A stretch of DNA of 53,705 nt from Actinomycetota bacterium (GTDB lineage Bacteria; Actinomycetota; Actinomycetes; Mycobacteriales; Micromonosporaceae), in assembly GCA_005885555.1 (NCBI GenBank), contig VAWN01000043.1, positions 46,487 to 100,191 on the forward strand, written 5' to 3'. The stretch's first letter is position 1. The number at the start of each line of letters is the position of its first letter. The notes below the pieces were generated by a model. The model saw only the letters and a program-made list of their open reading frames with translations, had not been told where the DNA came from and ran no database searches. Of the stretch, positions 1-8,161 are shown piece after piece. Made by a program: the position numbers and the translations under genes.

Positions 1-1
1 C

Positions 2-112
2 AGCACCTTCACCGTCGGCGACGTGGTCGAGGTCAAGGGCACCCCGGTACCGCTGCCGGTCGGGGACGGTCTCGGCGACTGGGCCGTGCCCTACCGACAG
101 TACGGCAGCTGA
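2..112 (+). CDS. 3' end of an unidentified protein (partial)
   Basis: The window opens inside a reading frame that ends at a TGA (110-112). The 36 visible residues include the segment VGDVVEVKGTPVPLPVGDG and end in a Gly/Trp/Tyr-rich tail (GDWAVPYRQYGS). Codon third positions are GC-rich, as in a real actinobacterial gene. The start lies outside the window, and I do not recognise the family from this tail. It is immediately followed by a transposase remnant. Confidence 0.55.
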   Translation, partial: STFTVGDVVEVKGTPVPLPVGDGLGDWAVPYRQYGS

Positions 113-119
113 CCCGGGC

Positions 120-300
120 AGCCGGCAGAACGGCCTCACGGTGGGCCGCAAGCGGGTGGAGCGGCTGATGCGCGCCCACGGCCTGCCGGGCGCCTTTCCT
201 GCGTAAGCTGCGGCGCCGGCCGTTGACCCGGCAGACCCCCGGCCACCCGGCACCCGCGCCGTCGCCGCACACACCACACCGTGCGGGCGCAGGGTTGACA
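120..300 (+). pseudogene. IS3-family transposase remnant (orfB helix-turn-helix region)
   Basis: The reading NGLTVGRKRVERLMRAHGLP (about 129-190) matches the strongly conserved N-terminal segment of IS3-family orfB transposases (GRKRVxRLMRxxGLxG). After GAF the frame stops at TAA, but a single-base shift at about 193-198 restores FLRKLRRRPLTRQ, the continuation expected for the family, so a frameshift has broken it. After about 240 the similarity fades. There is no DDE domain and no inverted repeat that I can see. This is a decayed insertion-sequence scar, not a working element. Confidence 0.7.
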
Positions 301-886
301 TCGGCACCGTAGGGGCCGGTCACGGCAGCCACCGCCGCATACCCGAGCGGCGCTCCTGCCTAGTGCTGTTGATGGGCATCGGGGTCAGGTCCTCGGTTGC
401 CCGTGCGGCGAGGATGTCGGCGTACCGGCGATGCCCGGCGCCGGCACCACATCGCCGTCGGATAGCCGGTGCCGGCCGGCGGACGCCCCGTAGTCGGCAT
501 GGGACACGTCGTGCGGCTGCTGGCGTTCACTGGGTGGTCGCCGTCGTCGCCATGGCATCGCTCAGCCCTTTCTTCCGAGCCGGCAACCCAGGACGGGCCA
601 CCGTCACCGAGGATGTGTGGGCCGCATTCGCGCGGCGAGCCGGACGCGAGTCGGCCCGAGGGGACTTCCGCGCGACCACCACACCTGTCCTGCATGGGGG
701 TACGCCCGGCGGGTGGCCCAGTGGCGGAGTGTTCAGCGAGACCAGTGCTGCCGCCGACCTTCACACCGGGCGTACTCCGGCGCTCCGGCCGGATGTCTCA
801 GCACCCGACCGGTGCGCTCTACCAGTACCCTTCCGGGCGAGCCAGGTCGACTGCCTCGGCCGGGGCTTGCAGGTACGTGGCTTGGT
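301..886. other. Degenerate stretch with no convincing gene
   Basis: Several open frames cross this stretch on both strands, but none has a recognisable motif, a ribosome-binding site or consistent codon bias. It lies between a transposase remnant and an aldo/keto reductase remnant, so I read it as decayed DNA. Confidence 0.5.
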
Positions 887-973
887 GCGGCGGTCGAGGT
901 ACCGCTGAGTCCGGAGGAGATCGCCCGCCTGGAGGAGCCCTGCCGGCCGCACCCGGTCGCCGGGCACGCGTAG
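887..973 (+). pseudogene. C-terminal remnant of an aldo/keto reductase
   Basis: The last codons of a frame ending at TAG (971-973) read VPLSPEEIARLEEP followed by CRPHPVAGHA. This closely resembles the usual actinobacterial aldo/keto reductase C-terminus (LSPEEIAxLExPYRPHPVxG). Nothing upstream in this frame looks like the TIM-barrel body, so only the tail survives. The Tyr that normally precedes RPHPV is Cys here. Assignment rests on motif memory alone. Confidence 0.5.
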
Positions 974-1125
974 TCCCGGGTCTGCACGGTAACCAGGTGA
1001 TCTGAACTTTGGTAATGGTCGCGTCAACGATTGCCGGTTAGCCTCCTGACGCGATTTCGAGGTGTATCGGGGGAGTCCGCGGCAGCCGCTCGCGGGCTCA
1101 CGGAAGTCACGTCACGGGGGAAGTC

Positions 1126-1749
1126 ATGCGAAAGCTCATTCTCGGCCTGGTTGCGGCGGTTGTGGCCACGTTCGGATCGGTTGTCGCGTCAGCCACGCCG
1201 GCACACGCCGTCGCGTGCTGGACCACCTTCGACCCGCCCGCGCCACAGGGCGGCGCGATGAATCAGACCTACAAGAACTGCAACGGGTACAGCGTCTGGG
1301 TGACGCCGTACTACCGCACGTCGACCGGCAGCTACGTCGTCTACCAGTCAAGCTGCGCCTACGTGGCCAACGGCGGTTCGTGGCTGTGGCACTTCAGCAG
1401 CACGGTGTCGGGCGTCAACTACGGCACCGCGTTCTGCCAGCCGCCGTACCCGCCGTACAACCAGCCGGAGCAGAGCTCTGCGACGCGGTGCTGGACATAC
1501 TTCGATCCTCCCGCACCCCAGGGCGGACCCATGACGCAGGACTACTACGACTGCGGCTTCACGAACAGCTGGTTCACGCCGGCGTACACCACGTCGAACG
1601 GCTCCCTGTGGGCCTACGCGGGCAACTGCCAGAAGAGCGGTCCGCCGGACCCGACCTACGTCTTCGCCACCGATCTGCAGTGGTACTTCCCGCAGACCAA
1701 CCACAACGTGACCTACACGACCGTCTTCTGCGCCGGCGAAGCCCGGTAG
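1126..1749 (+). CDS. Secreted protein with two tandem four-cysteine domains
   Basis: This 207-residue protein starts at ATG after a GGGGAAG ribosome-binding site. Residues 1-28 are a classic signal peptide (RK, hydrophobic core, ATPAHA cleavage motif). The mature part is two copies of one domain, residues 31-104 and 122-202. Each opens with CWTxFDPPAPQGGxMxQxY and carries four cysteines (C31, C52, C77, C104; C122, C143, C168, C202), which suggests two disulfides per copy. A Pro/Tyr-rich linker (QPPYPPYNQPEQ) joins them. Aromatic residues are abundant. I do not recognise the family. The protein is probably exported, and a binding or adhesive role is only inferred. It stands alone between a decayed region and the convergent aceE operon. 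Confidence 0.85.
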   Translation: MRKLILGLVAAVVATFGSVVASATPAHAVACWTTFDPPAPQGGAMNQTYKNCNGYSVWVTPYYRTSTGSYVVYQSSCAYVANGGSWLWHFSSTVSGVNYGTAFCQPPYPPYNQPEQSSATRCWTYFDPPAPQGGPMTQDYYDCGFTNSWFTPAYTTSNGSLWAYAGNCQKSGPPDPTYVFATDLQWYFPQTNHNVTYTTVFCAGEAR

Positions 1750-1768
1750 GTCCCCGACGGGCTCACAT

Positions 1769-2185
1769 CTAGCCACGCCGGATCCCGCGGTCGACGCCGG
1801 CCCGCCAGCCGGCGTCGACCGCGTCCGGGCGCAGCGCCGCGAGGCCGGCCAGCGCGCCGCCGACCAGCGCGGCCCAGTCGAACCGGTCACCCTGGCCCTT
1901 CTGCATCAGGAACGCGACGCCGTTGGAGTCGCTGACCGCCCAGCCGGGTAATCGGGGCAGCCGGTGGGTGGCCCGCCCGCCGTGGTCGCTGACCAGCTGC
2001 ACATGGAAGGGGTACCGGACGGCGCCGCCGAACTTGGTCACCGCGATGCGCGCCTGTTCGGGCAGCCCGTCGTCGAGTACCCGGCCGAGCCAGCCGCGCC
2101 CGGGCGCCTCGATGACGACCTCGACGCCGTCGCCGTGCTCGCCCGGGTCGGCGGCTTCGGCGACCCGGCGCACCAACCCGACCAC
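1769..2185 (-). CDS. Hypothetical protein downstream of aceE, start uncertain
   Basis: The open frame gives 138 residues from GTG 2185, ending in AGWRAGVDRGIRRG. No domain is recognised. The protein is mixed alpha/beta with a central segment RIAVTKFGGAVRYPFHVQLV. The frame stays open and coding-like beyond this GTG, right back to the aceE stop codon (reading TDWLEFRRTDATAVV), so the true start may be further upstream. The candidates are CTG 2215 or even ACG 2224, which sits 6 nt after a GGGGAG. It shares the aceE frame and follows its TAA directly, so co-transcription with aceE is likely. Confidence 0.6.
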   Translation of the reverse strand: MVGLVRRVAEAADPGEHGDGVEVVIEAPGRGWLGRVLDDGLPEQARIAVTKFGGAVRYPFHVQLVSDHGGRATHRLPRLPGWAVSDSNGVAFLMQKGQGDRFDWAALVGGALAGLAALRPDAVDAGWRAGVDRGIRRG

Positions 2186-2224
2186 GGCGGTCGCGTCGGT
2201 GCGCCGGAACTCCAGCCAGTCCGT

Positions 2225-4969
2225 TTACGACTCCCCGCCGGTTTCGCCGACCGGTGCCGCGAGCACGTCCTCGATGGCGTACTTCTGCGCGGCCTCGGCG
2301 GGTACCCCTTCGGCGACCGCACCGCGCCGGGCGAGCTGCCGCAGCGTGGCCACGGCGATGGTCTCCCCGTCGACGTGGAAGTGCCGACGCAGCGCGTGCC
2401 GGGTGTCGGACATGCCGAACCCGTCGGTGCCCAGCGAGGTGTAGTCGCCGGGTACCCAGCGGCTGATCAGGTCGGGTACCGCCCGCATGAAGTCGCTGAC
2501 CGCCACCACCGGCCCGGGCTGGTCGGCGAGCGTGGCGGTCACGAACGGTACCCGCGGCTGGTCGCCGGGGTGCAGCAGGTTGTGCTCCTCCGCCTCGACC
2601 GCGTCGCGGCGCAGCTCGGTCCACGAGGTGGCCGACCAGACGTCGGCGGCCACGCCCCAGTCCTGGGCGAGCAGCGTCTGCGCCTTGAGCGCCCACTGCA
2701 TGCCGCTGCCGCTGGCCAGCAGTTGCGCGCGCGGCGCGTGGTCACCGAGCGACCGGGCGGGGGAGTACCGGTACAGCCCGCGCAGCAGCCCGTCGACGTC
2801 GAGCCCGGACGGTTCGGCCGGCTGCACGATCGGCTCGTTGTAGACGGTCAGGTAGTAGTAGATGTCCTCCGGCCGCTCGCCGTACATGCGGCGCAGCCCG
2901 TCTTCGACGATGTGTGCGATCTCGAAGGCGAACGCCGGGTCGTAGGCGATGACCGCCGGGTTGGTGGCGGCGATCAGGTGCGAGTGGCCGTCCTCGTGCT
3001 GCAGCCCCTCGCCGTTGAGCGTGGTGCGACCGGCGGTGGCGCCGAGCAGGAAGCCGCGCGCCATCTGGTCGGCCGCCGCCCACAGGCCGTCGGCGGTGCG
3101 CTGGAAGCCGAACATCGAGTAGAAGATGTACAGCGGGATCATCGGCTCGCCGTGGGTGGCGAACGAGCTGCCGGCGGCCGTGAACGACGCGACCGACCCG
3201 GCCTCGTTGATGCCCTCGTGCAGGATCTGCCCGGTGACCGCCTCCTTGTAGGACAGGAACAGCTCCCGGTCGACCGGGGTGTAGTTCTGCCCGTGCGGCG
3301 AGTAGATCTTCGCGGTGGGGAACAGCGAGTCCATGCCGAAGGTGCGCGCCTCGTCCGGGATGATCGGCACCCAGCGCTTGCCGAACTCCTTGTCCTTCAT
3401 CAGGTCTTTGAGCAGCCGGACGAAGGCCATCGTGCTGGCCACCTTCTGCTTGCCGGAGCCGCGCTTGACGTCGGCGTAGGCGGAGCTGGGCGGCAGCGCC
3501 ACCGAGGGGAACGTGGTCCGCCGGGACGGCAGGTACCCGCCGAGGGCCCGGCGCCGCTCCTGCAGGTACTGGATCTCGTCGTTGTCGGTGCCCGGGTGGT
3601 AGTACGGCGGCAGGTACGGGTTCTCCTCCAGCGCCGAGTCGGGGATGTCGAGGTACAGCCGGTCCCGGAAGCCCTTGAGGTCGTCCAGGGTCAGCTTCTT
3701 CATCTGGTGGGTGGCGTTGCGCCCCTCGAAGTGCGAGCCCAGCGTCCAGCCCTTGACCGTCTTGGCGAGGATCACCGTGGGCTGGCCGGTGTGGTTGACC
3801 GCCGCGTGGTATGCCGCGTAGAGCTTGCGGTAGTCGTGCCCGCCGCGCTTGAGGTTCCAGATCTCGTCGTCGGACATGTGCTCGACCATCCTGCGGGTGC
3901 GCTGGTCGCGGCCGAAGAAGTGCTCGCGCACGTAGGCGCCGGACTCCGCCTTGTAGGTCTGGTAGTCGCCGTCCGGCGTCACGTTCATCAGGTTGACCAG
4001 CGCGCCGTCGCTGTCGGCGGCGAGCAGCGGGTCCCACTCGCGGCCCCAGATCACCTTGATGACGTTCCAGCCGGCACCGCGGAAGAACGACTCCAGCTGC
4101 TGGATGATCTTCCCGTTACCCCGTACCGGCCCGTCCAGCCGCTGCAGGTTGCAGTTGATCACGAAGGTGAGGTTGTCCAGCTCCTCGCGGGCGGCCAGGC
4201 CGATCGCGCTCATCGATTCGGGCTCGTCCATCTCGCCGTCGCCAAGGAACGCCCACACCCGCTGGTCGGAGGTGTCCTTGATGCCGCGGTTGTGCAGGTA
4301 CCGGTTGAACCGCGCCTGGTAGAGCGCGTTGATCCCGCCGAGGCCCATGGACACGGTGGGGAACTCCCAGAAGTCCGGCATCAGCCGCGGATGCGGGTAG
4401 CTGGGCAGGCCGCCGCCCGGGTGGGACAGCTCCTGCCGGAACCCGTCGAGCTGCTGCTCGGTCAGCCGGCCCTCCAGGTATGCCCGCGCGTACATGCCGG
4501 GGGAGGCGTGCCCCTGGAAGAAGATCTGGTCTCCGCCGCCCGGGTGGCTCTTGCCGCGGAAGAAGTGGTTCATGCCGACCTCGTAGAGGCTGGCCGAGCT
4601 GGCGTAGGTGGAGATGTGCCCGCCGACGCCGATGCCGGGCCGCTGGGCCCGGTGTACCAGCATCGCGGCGTTCCACCGGATGTATGCCCGGATCCGCCGC
4701 TCGACGTGCTCGTCGCCGGGGAACCACGGTTCCCGCTCCGGGGTGATCGTGTTGATGTAGTCGGTGGTGGTCAGGGGCGGAACCCCGACCTGGCGCTCCC
4801 GGGCGCGCTCCAACAGGCGCAGCATGATGTACCGGGCGCGCTTGGCACCCCGCTCGTCGATCACGCCGTCGAACGACTCGATCCACTCGGTGGTTTCCTC
4901 GGGATCGATGTCGGGCAGCTGGCTCGGTAGGCCGTCGCTGATGACCGGGCGCTTGCGTTCCGTGGCCAC
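2225..4969 (-). CDS. aceE: Pyruvate dehydrogenase E1 component, homodimeric type
   Basis: This 914-residue protein is full length for AceE-type E1, which decarboxylates pyruvate with thiamine diphosphate and reductively acetylates the E2 lipoyl domain in the cytoplasmic pyruvate dehydrogenase complex. Diagnostic segments are [55 protein letters not shown] and the thiamine-diphosphate motif [15 protein letters not shown]...INCN. The C-terminal transketolase half includes [20 protein letters not shown] and [12 protein letters not shown]. The start is GTG 4969, with AGGA about 6 nt upstream (gaaggaacgccc). The gene is divergent from the YjbQ gene. A hypothetical ORF follows in the same frame. 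In mycobacteria aceE lies near ahpE, as it does here. Confidence 0.97.
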   Translation of the reverse strand: MATERKRPVISDGLPSQLPDIDPEETTEWIESFDGVIDERGAKRARYIMLRLLERARERQVGVPPLTTTDYINTITPEREPWFPGDEHVERRIRAYIRWNAAMLVHRAQRPGIGVGGHISTYASSASLYEVGMNHFFRGKSHPGGGDQIFFQGHASPGMYARAYLEGRLTEQQLDGFRQELSHPGGGLPSYPHPRLMPDFWEFPTVSMGLGGINALYQARFNRYLHNRGIKDTSDQRVWAFLGDGEMDEPESMSAIGLAAREELDNLTFVINCNLQRLDGPVRGNGKIIQQLESFFRGAGWNVIKVIWGREWDPLLAADSDGALVNLMNVTPDGDYQTYKAESGAYVREHFFGRDQRTRRMVEHMSDDEIWNLKRGGHDYRKLYAAYHAAVNHTGQPTVILAKTVKGWTLGSHFEGRNATHQMKKLTLDDLKGFRDRLYLDIPDSALEENPYLPPYYHPGTDNDEIQYLQERRRALGGYLPSRRTTFPSVALPPSSAYADVKRGSGKQKVASTMAFVRLLKDLMKDKEFGKRWVPIIPDEARTFGMDSLFPTAKIYSPHGQNYTPVDRELFLSYKEAVTGQILHEGINEAGSVASFTAAGSSFATHGEPMIPLYIFYSMFGFQRTADGLWAAADQMARGFLLGATAGRTTLNGEGLQHEDGHSHLIAATNPAVIAYDPAFAFEIAHIVEDGLRRMYGERPEDIYYYLTVYNEPIVQPAEPSGLDVDGLLRGLYRYSPARSLGDHAPRAQLLASGSGMQWALKAQTLLAQDWGVAADVWSATSWTELRRDAVEAEEHNLLHPGDQPRVPFVTATLADQPGPVVAVSDFMRAVPDLISRWVPGDYTSLGTDGFGMSDTRHALRRHFHVDGETIAVATLRQLARRGAVAEGVPAEAAQKYAIEDVLAAPVGETGGES

Positions 4970-5090
4970 GGGCGTTCCTTCGAATTGTGGGTCCGCGTGT
5001 TCTCCTTGGGGTCAATCCTGCCCGTCGGGTACGCCCCGCGTCACGCCGACCCGGGCCCAACCAGCGAGTAACAAGTGACAGGAGGGCAAA

Positions 5091-5495
5091 GTGCGTTCGG
5101 AAGTCATCACGGTGCGTACCGGCGACCGGCCGGCCGTCCGCGACATCACCGGTACCGCGATGGAGTTCGTGGCCGGCAAGGGCGACGGCCTGCTGCACGT
5201 GTTCGTACCGCACGCCACCGCCGGGGTCGCCCTGATCGAGACCGGGGCCGGCTCCGACGAGGACCTGCTCCGGGCGCTGGACGATCTCCTGCCGGCCGAC
5301 GACCGCTGGCGGCACCGGCACGGTTCGCGGGGACACGGCCGGGACCATCTGCTGCCCGCCTTCGTCGCGCCCTATGTCACCGTGCCGGTGCTCGGTGGCC
5401 GGCTGGCTCTCGGTACCTGGCAGTCGATCGCCCTGGTGGACCCCAACGGCGACAATCCCACCCGCCAGGTGCGGCTGTCCTTTCTAAACGGCTAG
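5091..5495 (+). CDS. YjbQ / UPF0047 family protein
   Basis: This 134-residue protein starts at GTG after a textbook AGGAGG (gacaggagggcaaagtg). Family signatures are HVFVPHATAGVALIE, the His-rich segment HRHGSRGHGRDHLLPAF and the C-terminal LGTWQSIALVDPNG. The family (PF01894) has a conserved His cluster, and some members show weak thiamine-phosphate synthase activity; the cellular role is unsettled. The last three codons and the stop lie in the first copy of a 16-bp tandem duplication shared with the convergent ABC permease gene. Confidence 0.93.
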   Translation: MRSEVITVRTGDRPAVRDITGTAMEFVAGKGDGLLHVFVPHATAGVALIETGAGSDEDLLRALDDLLPADDRWRHRHGSRGHGRDHLLPAFVAPYVTVPVLGGRLALGTWQSIALVDPNGDNPTRQVRLSFLNG

Positions 5496-5514
5496 GTCTC
5501 TAAACGGCTAGGTC
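5483..5514. repeat. Perfect 16-bp tandem duplication over two convergent stop codons
   Basis: The unit tctaaacggctaggtc occurs at 5483-5498 and again at 5499-5514 with no spacer. Each unit contains CTA (a stop on the minus strand) and TAG (a stop on the plus strand). The YjbQ gene ends in the first copy and the ABC permease gene ends in the second. With a single ancestral copy the two genes would have overlapped tail to tail by 10 bp. Confidence 0.95.
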
Positions 5515-6297
5515 CCGCCGGCGGAACCGGACCAGGCCGGCGGCGGCGAGCACCACCGCGACCGCGAGCAGGACCGCGCAGCCGGCCAGGTCCAGGCCGT
5601 TCACCAGCGGCTTGCCGGCCAGGTACCAGTAGAACGGGGACAGCCGCTGCACCCAGCCCAGGCCGTGCACCTGCGGCGCCAGGTTGTTGCCGAAGTAGCC
5701 GAAGACCACCACGACCACGCCGGCCCCGACCGCCGCCGAGCGGCGGCCGGTCGCCGCGCCAACGCCCAGCGTCAGCGCGCCGAACAGCATCCCGAACAGG
5801 GCGAGCTGCACGGTCATCGCCGCGAGGTGGCCGGCGCCGACCGCGGACGTCTTCGTCGGTCCGGCGATCGCCAGCAGCAGCAGGTAGACCACCGCGCAGG
5901 CGAACAGCACCGCGGTCGCCAGGCCGGCCAGCCGCGACAGCAGCAGCCGGGGCCGGCTCACCGGGTGGGCGAGGACCAGGTCGAGGGTACCGGCCTCCTC
6001 GTCGCCCGCGATCGCCCGCGAGCCAAATATGATCATGAACACCGCCAGGAGTACCGGCACCAGCAGCCCGAAGACATACGAGCCGAGGTACCCGGCCGGG
6101 CTGGTCATGTCCTGGATGTTGAATGCCTTCTTCAGCCCCTCGGGGTAGTTCTGCAGCGCGCTGGCGAACGCGGGCTTGCTGATCGACGGGTAGAACGCGG
6201 TGTACATCACCGCGACGTAGCCGATGCCCATACCCCAGCCGAGGATCGCCCGGCGGGCGTCCCACAGCGCCTTGGTGAACGGGTTACGCAGCATCAT
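5500..6297 (-). CDS. ABC-2 type transporter permease
   Basis: This 265-residue membrane protein has about six hydrophobic segments and the ABC-2 permease hallmark of an N-terminal helix after NPFTKALWDARRAILGWG. A segment GSRAIAGDEEAGTLDLVLAHPVSR, typical of the family, precedes further membrane spans. It starts at ATG 6297 (a second ATG is at 6294) behind GGGGAG and overlaps the end of the ATPase gene by 14 bp, so the two are translationally coupled. With the ATPase it should form a drug- or lipid-type exporter; the substrate is unknown. The upstream MarR-like regulator suggests control by a small ligand. Confidence 0.9.
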   Translation of the reverse strand: MMLRNPFTKALWDARRAILGWGMGIGYVAVMYTAFYPSISKPAFASALQNYPEGLKKAFNIQDMTSPAGYLGSYVFGLLVPVLLAVFMIIFGSRAIAGDEEAGTLDLVLAHPVSRPRLLLSRLAGLATAVLFACAVVYLLLLAIAGPTKTSAVGAGHLAAMTVQLALFGMLFGALTLGVGAATGRRSAAVGAGVVVVVFGYFGNNLAPQVHGLGWVQRLSPFYWYLAGKPLVNGLDLAGCAVLLAVAVVLAAAGLVRFRRRDLAV

Positions 6298-7189
6298 CGG
6301 GGGCTCCCCGGTAGTAGGTGACGAACAGTTCTTCCAGGTCGGGCTCCTCGGAGAGCAGGCCGATCACGGTGTGCTTGGCGGCCGCCTTGACCAGCGGGTC
6401 GGCCCGGCCGTCCAGCCGGCAGCGCAGCACGTCGGCGGTCAGCGTGACGTCGCTGACCCCGGGCAGGCCGGCGAACTCCTCGACGGTGACCGGGTCCTCG
6501 AAGTGGATCTCGACCCGGCGTACCCCACGCTCGCGCAGGTCCTCGACCCGCTCGACGGCGACGAGGACACCCTCGCGGACGATGCCGACCCGGTCGGCGG
6601 TCTGCTGCACCTCGCTCATCACGTGCGAGGACATGAACACCGTCTGGCCGGCGGTGCGGGCCTCGCGCACCATGTCGAGGAAGGTCTGCTGCAGCAGCGG
6701 GTCCAGCCCGCTGGTCGGCTCGTCGAGGATGAGCAGTTCCGGCTGGTGCATGAACGCCTGCACCACGCCGACCTTCTGCCGGTTGCCCTTGGACAGGCTG
6801 CGGATCTTCGCGGACAGGTCGAGGTCGAGCCGCCCGGCCAGCGTGGTGACCCGCTCGCGGGGTATCCCGCCGCGCAGGTTGCCCAGGTAGGTCAGCAGCT
6901 CGGTGACGGTCTGCTTCCCGTCGACGATGAAGTCGCCCGGCAGGTACCCGATCCGCCGGCGCAGCGCCACGCCGTCCCGGCGCGGGTCGCCGCCGAGCAG
7001 CTCGACCCGGCCGGAGGTGGGCCGGATCAGGTCGAGCAGGATGCGGATCGTGGTGGTCTTGCCGGCACCGTTGGGCCCGAGGAAGCCGTAGACCTCGCCG
7101 GTGTCGACGGACAGGTCAAGGCCGGCCAGGCCGCGTCGCTTCCCGTACATCTTGGTCAGTTGTTCCGTGTGGATGGCCAGGTCAGCCAT
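6284..7189 (-). CDS. ABC transporter ATP-binding protein
   Basis: This 301-residue ATPase has Walker A GPNGAGKTTTIRIL, signature LSKGNRQKVGVVQAFMHQP and Walker B LLILDEPTSGLDPLLQ, followed by the switch His (SSHVMSE). The C-terminal 80 residues are the extension seen in ABC-2 exporters of the DrrA/CcmA class. ATG 7189 is preferred over GTG 7195 because GGGGAGGG lies 5 nt upstream. The start overlaps the stop of the regulator gene (atggctga). It is the middle gene of the operon regulator-ATPase-permease. Confidence 0.95.
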   Translation of the reverse strand: MADLAIHTEQLTKMYGKRRGLAGLDLSVDTGEVYGFLGPNGAGKTTTIRILLDLIRPTSGRVELLGGDPRRDGVALRRRIGYLPGDFIVDGKQTVTELLTYLGNLRGGIPRERVTTLAGRLDLDLSAKIRSLSKGNRQKVGVVQAFMHQPELLILDEPTSGLDPLLQQTFLDMVREARTAGQTVFMSSHVMSEVQQTADRVGIVREGVLVAVERVEDLRERGVRRVEIHFEDPVTVEEFAGLPGVSDVTLTADVLRCRLDGRADPLVKAAAKHTVIGLLSEEPDLEELFVTYYRGAPDDAA

Positions 7190-7646
7190 TGCCACCCTCC
7201 CCGTACTCGGCGTGGAACCGCTTGATCAGAGCGGGGATCTCCCGTTCCATGAACGCGTAGAAGTCCCGGGTCCGGCGCAGCCGGTCGGCGCGGGGTGCGT
7301 CCTCGTCGCCGACGACGTCGATGCCCTGCTCCATGAGTTGCCGGAAGGTCCGGATGCGGTCGTCCTGGCTGGCCAGGATCAGCCCGTCCGGGCTCATCTC
7401 GTAGACCTTGCCGCGCTGCCCGGGTACCGCGACCCGGCGGATCAGCCGGGAGTTCTCCAGCAGGCGGGTGCCGGTGCTGACCGAGCCGGCGGACAGGTCC
7501 AGGGCTTCGGCCAGCTCCGCGCTGGACTGCTGCGGCGGGTCGCACACGAGCAGCCAGGCGAGCAGCTTGCCGTGGGCGCGGGCCAGGCCCATCGACTCCA
7601 GGATCAGCGCCGCGTCCTCGGCGTACTGCCGTTCAGGTGAGATCAT
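7182..7646 (-). CDS. GbsR/MarR-type winged-helix regulator
   Basis: This 154-residue protein begins MISPERQYAEDAALILESMG. It has a winged helix-turn-helix (LLVCDPPQQSSAELAEALDLSAGSVSTGTRLLENSRLIRRV) and a C-terminal helical part (FYAFMEREIPALIKRF), as in the regulators that often precede ABC-2 exporter genes. ATG 7646 begins the coding part; the longer frame upstream lies antisense to the divergent MarR gene. The upstream interval contains a perfect CTGAA-N2-TTCAG palindrome, a likely autoregulatory operator. It is first in the exporter operon and probably represses it until a ligand binds. Confidence 0.88.
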   Translation of the reverse strand: MISPERQYAEDAALILESMGLARAHGKLLAWLLVCDPPQQSSAELAEALDLSAGSVSTGTRLLENSRLIRRVAVPGQRGKVYEMSPDGLILASQDDRIRTFRQLMEQGIDVVGDEDAPRADRLRRTRDFYAFMEREIPALIKRFHAEYGEGGNG

Positions 7647-7651
7647 AATCT

Positions 7652-7663
7652 CTGAACTTTCAG
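7652..7663. promoter_or_regulatory. Candidate operator between divergent regulators
   Basis: CTGAA-CT-TTCAG is a perfect inverted repeat just upstream of the GbsR/MarR-like gene start. A second TCTGAA lies 18 bp further right (7669-7674), so the site also contains a direct repeat in phase with about two helical turns. The location between two divergently transcribed wHTH genes fits a shared operator. Confidence 0.5.
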
Positions 7664-7691
7664 TAGGTTCTGAATGAAGAGTAGGGGTAGC

Positions 7692-8129
7692 ATGGCCGGC
7701 GTGCAAGCCCCCTCCCCAGATCTGGCCGGCGAGATCACCGGGCAGCTGCTCGACATCGGGTACGCGCTGCGGCAGCGGTTGGACGCGGAGGTCGCCCGGC
7801 TCGGGCTGACCCCGGCCACCGCCCGCGCGCTGTCCGAGCTCGACCCGGACCGGCCCTCGCCCGCCCGCGACCTCGCCCTCCAGCTCGACTGTGACCGGTC
7901 CAACGTGACGCCCCTGGTGGACCGGCTGGAAGAGGCCGGGCTCGTCGAGCGGCGGGTGGACCCCGAGGACCGGCGCGTCAAGACCCTCGTGGTGACCGAG
8001 GCCGGCCGCCGCATGCAGGCCCGGCTGCACCGGGTACTGGCCGAATGCGGCGCGATCCTCGGCGACCTGGACGAGGCGGAGCTGCGGGTACTGCGCGACG
8101 CCCTGGCCAAGGTCGCGATCCCGCAGTAA
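7692..8129 (+). CDS. MarR family transcriptional regulator
   Basis: This 145-residue MarR protein has N-terminal dimerisation helices, a wHTH (SPARDLALQLDCDRSNVTPLVDRLEEAGLVERR) and the wing DPEDRRVKTLVVTEAG. ATG 7692 is preferred over ATG 7674 because GTAGGGG precedes it at proper spacing. It is divergent from the exporter regulator and 32 bp upstream of the branched-chain dehydrogenase gene, so it may control either neighbour; the sequence does not decide. Confidence 0.9.
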   Translation: MAGVQAPSPDLAGEITGQLLDIGYALRQRLDAEVARLGLTPATARALSELDPDRPSPARDLALQLDCDRSNVTPLVDRLEEAGLVERRVDPEDRRVKTLVVTEAGRRMQARLHRVLAECGAILGDLDEAELRVLRDALAKVAIPQ

Positions 8130-8161
8130 CCACGGGTGGCACGCGGGCGCCCGGTTCGGTA

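Noticed and set aside
363..1005. Overlapping frames between the IS3 remnant and the secreted-protein gene
   Set aside because: No recognisable motif except the aldo/keto reductase tail, and no ribosome-binding sites.
1964..4930. Very long open frame antisense to aceE
   Set aside because: The sequence is Val/Gly/Arg-rich with no motif and no ribosome-binding site. It is a by-product of GC-rich third positions in aceE.
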